From Rhodobacter huangdaonensis (lineage in GTDB: Bacteria > Pseudomonadota > Alphaproteobacteria > Rhodobacterales > Rhodobacteraceae): a stretch of DNA of 64,000 nucleotides. This document shows positions 60,454 through 64,000 of the stretch, piece after piece (the first letter of the stretch is position 1; every line of letters begins with the position of its first letter). Both the position numbers and the translations under genes were made by a program. The notes under the pieces are model-generated. The model was not told the DNA's origin. It saw only the letters and a program-made list of their open reading frames with translations, and ran no database searches. The stretch is taken from positions 1 through 64,000 of the forward strand of contig NZ_SAVA01000005.1 of the NCBI RefSeq assembly GCF_004022465.1, read 5' to 3'.

Positions 60454-61962
60454 TCATTTCGCGATCGTCACGTCCTCGAGCCGGAAGTTCGAGGTCGGCA
60501 GCACCGAGAAGCCCTTCACGTAGTCCTTCTCGGCCCAGACCGTCGCCGGGTGATAGAGGAAGAGGAAGGGCGCCCCGTCATGCAGGATCTGGATCATCTC
60601 GCGGAACATGGCGCCGCGCTCGGGCCCGTTCACGGTCTTGCGCTCCTGCGCATAAAGCGCGTTCAGGCGCTCGTTCTTCCACTCGGTGTGATAGGCGTTG
60701 GCGCGCTCGGGATTGACCGCGACGAAGCCGATGATCTGGTCCGGGTCGATCGTGTCCGAGGTCGTGTAGCTGAGCGACATCTGATAGCCGCCCGCCTTCG
60801 TCGTCTCCCACTGGGTGCCGCTCTCGAGCATCTGGATCTTCACCTTGACGCCAACCTGGGCGAGCATCGCCTGCAGCGCGATCGCGGTGTTGCGCTGCGT
60901 CGCGATGCCGGAATCGACCAGCATCTCGGCCTCGAAGCCCTCGGGATAGCCCGCCTCGGCCAAAAGCGCCTTCGCCTTTGCCGGGTCGTAGGGATAGGGC
61001 GTCAGCGCCGGATCGGCATAGGCCATCACCGGCATCGCCGAGGCCGCAGGCGTGCCCTCGCCATAGAGCACGCCCTTGATCAGCGCGGTCTTGTCGATGG
61101 CATAGTTCAGCGCCTGACGCACCTTCTCGTTGCCAAGCGGCGCATAGCGGGTGTTGAGCTGCACGAAATCGGCGCGGTAGGGGGTGACGGAGCCCGTGGT
61201 GATCCCCGGTTCCGCCTTCAGTGCGGCAAGCTGGTTCAGCGGCGGGTCAAGCGCCACATCGACCTCGCCCGCCTCGAGCTTGATCACCCGCGCCGAAGGC
61301 TCGGTCACCACCTCGAGCACCGCCTCGTCGACGGCGGGCTTGCCGGCCTGCCAGTAATAGGGGTTCTTCACCAGTTCGAGCGAGGCGCCGCGCGTCCATT
61401 TCTTCAGCACGAAGGGGCCCGAGCCCACCGGCGCATCGAAGAAGGCGGCGCCCTTCGCCTCGAGCGCGGCCTTCGGCAGGATCGCGGCGGCGAACAGCGC
61501 GAGGTTGTTGAAGGCCGGGGTGAAGGGCTCGCTCAGATGCATCACGATCTCCCGCGGGTTCGGGATCTCGAACCGCGTGATCGGGCGATAGAACCGGCCC
61601 CAGCCCGATTCCTCCGAGGCCGCACGCTCGATCGAGAACTGAACATCCTCGGCGGTCACCGGCGTGCCGTCGGAGAACTTCGCGTCGCGCAGCTTGAAGC
61701 GGATGGTCAGCCCGTCGTCGGACACGGTCCAGCTTTCGGCCAGCCCCGGTTCCAGCTTGGTGCCGGTCGCATCGGGGCGCACCAGGGTGTCGTAGATCAG
61801 CAGCTGCGTCCAGATCGAGCCGTTGTCGCTCGTCGCGATCGGGTCAAGGCTGACCGGATCGTAGCCCATCGCCACGCGCAGCGTCTCCGCCTCGGCCGAC
61901 AGCGCCGCCAGCGACAGCGTCGATGCCAGCAGCAGGGCCCGGAAATTCAGTCTCGTCTTCAT
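60454..61962 (-). CDS. Peptide ABC transporter substrate-binding protein (SBP family 5)
   Basis: A 502-residue periplasmic binding protein with a Sec signal (MKTRLNFRALLLASTLSLAALSAEA). Family 5 features include VAMGYDPVSLDPIATSDNG, LEPGLAESWTVSDDGLTIRF and DGTPVTAEDVQFSIER. Substrate could be a peptide or another amide; the downstream hydrolase suggests one cleaved inside. The ATG at 61962 has AGGAAGGA upstream. It opens the operon, divergent from a LysR gene. Confidence 0.94.
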   Translation of the reverse strand: MKTRLNFRALLLASTLSLAALSAEAETLRVAMGYDPVSLDPIATSDNGSIWTQLLIYDTLVRPDATGTKLEPGLAESWTVSDDGLTIRFKLRDAKFSDGTPVTAEDVQFSIERAASEESGWGRFYRPITRFEIPNPREIVMHLSEPFTPAFNNLALFAAAILPKAALEAKGAAFFDAPVGSGPFVLKKWTRGASLELVKNPYYWQAGKPAVDEAVLEVVTEPSARVIKLEAGEVDVALDPPLNQLAALKAEPGITTGSVTPYRADFVQLNTRYAPLGNEKVRQALNYAIDKTALIKGVLYGEGTPAASAMPVMAYADPALTPYPYDPAKAKALLAEAGYPEGFEAEMLVDSGIATQRNTAIALQAMLAQVGVKVKIQMLESGTQWETTKAGGYQMSLSYTTSDTIDPDQIIGFVAVNPERANAYHTEWKNERLNALYAQERKTVNGPERGAMFREMIQILHDGAPFLFLYHPATVWAEKDYVKGFSVLPTSNFRLEDVTIAK

Positions 61963-62082
61963 CGGCTTGGTCCTTCCTCGCCTGTTGGTGCGATGCGCCG
62001 TTCCGCACGCGGTCGGTCGCTTGTTCTGAGGCAATGTTAGACAAGCGGCAGATCGGTGAATAATGATAAATATTGGCCCAAC

Positions 62083-62098
62083 TATCAGGATGCTGATA
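62083..62098. promoter_or_regulatory. TATCAG-GATG-CTGATA dyad over the LysR ribosome site
   Basis: A perfect 6-bp inverted repeat with a four-base centre that ends one base before the LysR start codon and covers its Shine-Dalgarno sequence. A further TGATAA lies at about 62064. LysR regulators often repress their own gene and activate a divergent one, so this is a natural operator candidate. Confidence 0.4.
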
Positions 62099-63001
62099 AT
62101 GAACCTGCGCGAGATGGAACTGTTCGGCACCCTGATGCGGGTCGGGACGACAACGGAAACGGCGAAACTCCTTGGCATTTCGCAGCCGAGCGTCAGTGCG
62201 CAACTGAAGCGGCTCGAGGCGAATCTCGGGATTTCGCTGTTCCACCGCACCGGCAACCGGCTCGAGGCGACGCGCGAGGCGAACGAGCTCTTTGCCCTTT
62301 CCGCCCCAATTTTCAGCACCTATGCGCAGGTCCGTGCCCGGCTGCCGGCGCTGCGCAACGCCGCGGCACGGCCGGTGGCGATCTCGGCGACGCCGGCGCT
62401 GGTCGAGGGATTCCTCGGCCCGATCCTGATTCGCGCGGGCTATCAGAACTGGCGCAAGCGGCTGATCCTGAGAGTGAACTCGCCCGAGGAGGACCTGCGC
62501 GAGGGGGTGGCAGACATCGGCTTGCAGATGGCCTTTCCGCCCAAGGCCGAATTCCAGTCGCACGAGATCGGCACCAGCACGCTCGTCGCGGTGCTGCGCG
62601 ACGATCACCCGCTTGCCCAGCGATCCGAGCTCTTCTGCGCCGCGATGCAGAAATATCCGCTGGTGTGCTACAACGCCGACTGGTCGCCGATGGGCGCGAC
62701 GATCCGCGCCGCCTTCGAGGCGCAGGGGCTGAGCTATGACCCGGCCTGCATCGTGCCCTATTGCGCCAATGTCTGCGACATGGTGCGTGCCTGCGGCGGC
62801 GTCGGCATCGTCGATGCGATGACGGCGCATGAATATGCGATGCAGGGGCTGACCGCACGGCGCATCGTCGACATGCCGCCGGTGACGATCCTTGCCTTCC
62901 ATCGCCGCAACGAACCGCTGAGCGCGCCGGTGCGGGATTTCCTGTCGCATCTGACACATGCCGGCAGCGCCGCCGGGCGCAAGGCACGGGCCGGGGGCTG
63001 A
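62099..63001 (+). CDS. LysR-family transcriptional regulator of the peptide ABC operon
   Basis: A 300-residue LTTR. The HTH is MELFGTLMRVGTTTETAKLLGISQPSVSAQ, followed by a linker and an effector domain with VAISATPALVEGFLGPILI and CANVCDMVRACGGVGIVDAM. It is divergent from the ABC operon and should control it. The ATG at 62099 was chosen because AGGA lies eight bases upstream; the frame continues open to 62063. Confidence 0.9.
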   Translation: MNLREMELFGTLMRVGTTTETAKLLGISQPSVSAQLKRLEANLGISLFHRTGNRLEATREANELFALSAPIFSTYAQVRARLPALRNAAARPVAISATPALVEGFLGPILIRAGYQNWRKRLILRVNSPEEDLREGVADIGLQMAFPPKAEFQSHEIGTSTLVAVLRDDHPLAQRSELFCAAMQKYPLVCYNADWSPMGATIRAAFEAQGLSYDPACIVPYCANVCDMVRACGGVGIVDAMTAHEYAMQGLTARRIVDMPPVTILAFHRRNEPLSAPVRDFLSHLTHAGSAAGRKARAGG

Positions 63002-63084
63002 CGGCCCGCCGCGGGCCGCGGCACTGGACAACACCGCCCGCCCGGCCCATCTGCAAGGGGCAGCCCGCCCGGAGGACGATCACC

Positions 63085-64000
63085 ATGCTCCGCTCCCGCC
63101 CCTATGCCGGCCCCGTCAGCGACCATTTCGACGGCACGCGCTTCTACGCGCCGGGCCAGCCCTCGCCCGACCGCAGCCTGCGCGAGATCCTGCGCTGGCA
63201 GCGCGAGGGCGCCCGCGCGCCCTGGCCGAAACAGGTTGCGGTGACGCCCGCCGTGCCGCCCGCCCGCTCGGGCCCCGCGCGCGTCACCATGGTCGGCCAT
63301 GCGACGATGCTGATCCAGCTGGCCGGGGTGAACCTGCTCACCGATCCGGTCTGGTCCGAACGCGCGAGCCCCTCGCGGCTGATCGGGCCACGCCGCGTCA
63401 CCGCACCGGGGATCGCCTTCGACGACCTGCCGCCGATCGACGCGGTGCTGCTCAGCCACAACCACTATGACCACCTCGACATCGCCACGCTGCGCCGGCT
63501 GCAGGCGCGGCACCGGCCGCTGATGGTGATGCCGCTCGGCACCGATGCGACGGTGCGGCGCGCGGTGCAGGGGGCGCGGATCATCACCGCCGACTGGCAC
63601 GAGGAGGTGCCCCTCGCCGCCGGGGTCAGCGCAACGCTGACGCCGGCGAACCACTGGTCGGCGCGCGGGCTGGGCGACCGGCGGCGGGCCCTGTGGTGCG
63701 GCTTCTGGATCGACAGCCCCGCGGCGCGGCTGTGGTTCGCGGGCGACACCGGCTATGGCGACGGCGCCCTTTTCCGCGCCATCCGCGCCCGGCACGGCGC
63801 CCCCGACCTCGCGCTGATCCCGATCGGCGCCTATGCGCCGCGCTGGTTCATGGCCGCGCAACACATCGCGCCCGACGAGGCGGTGCAGGTCTTTCGCGAC
63901 ATCGGCGCGCGCGCGGCGCTTGGCTTTCACTGGGGCACGTTCCAGCTGACCGACGAGCCGCGCGAGGAACCGGCCGAGCTTCTGGCCGCGGCCCTTGCCA
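63085..64000 (+). CDS. Metallo-beta-lactamase-fold hydrolase, NAPE-PLD/UlaG-like (3' truncated)
   Basis: An MBL-fold protein, 305 residues seen before the window ends. Metal ligands are in VGHATMLIQLAG, LSHNHYDHLD (HxHxDH), TPANHWSARG and FAGDTGYGDG, with a late LGFHWGTFQL. It resembles the N-acylphosphatidylethanolamine phospholipase D and UlaG branch. It is probably near full length. The ATG at 63085 has GGAGG nine bases upstream. Confidence 0.88.
   Translation, partial: MLRSRPYAGPVSDHFDGTRFYAPGQPSPDRSLREILRWQREGARAPWPKQVAVTPAVPPARSGPARVTMVGHATMLIQLAGVNLLTDPVWSERASPSRLIGPRRVTAPGIAFDDLPPIDAVLLSHNHYDHLDIATLRRLQARHRPLMVMPLGTDATVRRAVQGARIITADWHEEVPLAAGVSATLTPANHWSARGLGDRRRALWCGFWIDSPAARLWFAGDTGYGDGALFRAIRARHGAPDLALIPIGAYAPRWFMAAQHIAPDEAVQVFRDIGARAALGFHWGTFQLTDEPREEPAELLAAALA

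Overview
This is a very GC-rich stretch of an alphaproteobacterial chromosome. Gene content and order point to the Rhodobacter group of the Rhodobacteraceae. The strongest evidence is a hydrogenase locus in the order hupT-hupU-hupV-hypF-hupS-hupL-hupC-hupD-hupF-hupG-hupH-hupJ-hupK-hypA-hypB-hupR-hypC-hypD-hypE, the arrangement I know from Rhodobacter capsulatus, with HupS very similar to the R. capsulatus protein as I remember it. A DksA of the one-cysteine type and a GGGGGCGCTGCCCCC-type intergenic repeat fit the same group. I saw no insertion sequence, phage, integrase or CRISPR array. Very long ORFs antisense to real genes are an effect of GC-rich third positions and were discarded.

Layout, left to right. 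1-2.2 kb: the 3' part of cydB with cydX (cytochrome bd oxidase), a 50-codon ORF coupled to hemP, a small C4 zinc-finger protein and tRNA-Gly(TCC). 2.2-5.8 kb: a PhoX-like protein followed by a secreted two-haem cytochrome. 5.9-10.3 kb: a P1B-type metal ATPase, an overlapping trio (YigZ-like, DUF4186, YbaK) and a DUF3422 protein. 10.5-12.6 kb: an EF-hand protein, a small secreted protein, a sigma factor, a membrane anti-sigma candidate and a membrane-anchored periplasmic sensor candidate. 12.6-15.7 kb: pntAB transhydrogenase. 16-20.4 kb: an ICMT-like methyltransferase, a lipoprotein, moaA, a universal stress protein with an FNR-type site, a flavin monooxygenase and dksA. 20.6-25.1 kb: a MoxR ATPase, a repeat cluster, tRNA-Gly(CCC), a sugar-dehydrogenase remnant, RidA, an M20 amidohydrolase and an amino-acid-oxidase-like flavoprotein.

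25.3-29.0 kb holds a phosphatase and a GT81 synthase facing a GH13 sugar phosphorylase. Together they look like synthesis and phosphorolytic recovery of the compatible solute glucosylglycerate. 29.2-48.7 kb is the uptake hydrogenase regulon, all on the minus strand: H2 sensor (HupUV) and kinase (HupT), response regulator (HupR), membrane-bound enzyme (HupSLC), and nickel and Fe(CN)2CO maturation factors (Hyp and the Hup chaperones). 48.8-55.4 kb: an FAD dehydrogenase with a PanE-like reductase, an MFS-GNAT pair with a divergent LysR regulator, and a sarcosine/D-amino-acid-oxidase-like flavoprotein. 55.7-63.0 kb: a complete peptide-type ABC importer operon ending in a cytoplasmic serine hydrolase and a strong terminator, with a divergent LysR gene. 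The window closes inside a metallo-beta-lactamase-fold hydrolase.

Several points deserve a second look: HupR lacks both the sigma54-contact motif and the Walker B acids; the glucosylglycerate phosphorylase has no normal start codon where its Shine-Dalgarno sequence demands one; the PhoX-like protein carries a Sec rather than a Tat signal; and the intergenic repeat always lies in sense orientation behind stop codons and supplies the ribosome-binding region of hypE and hypF.
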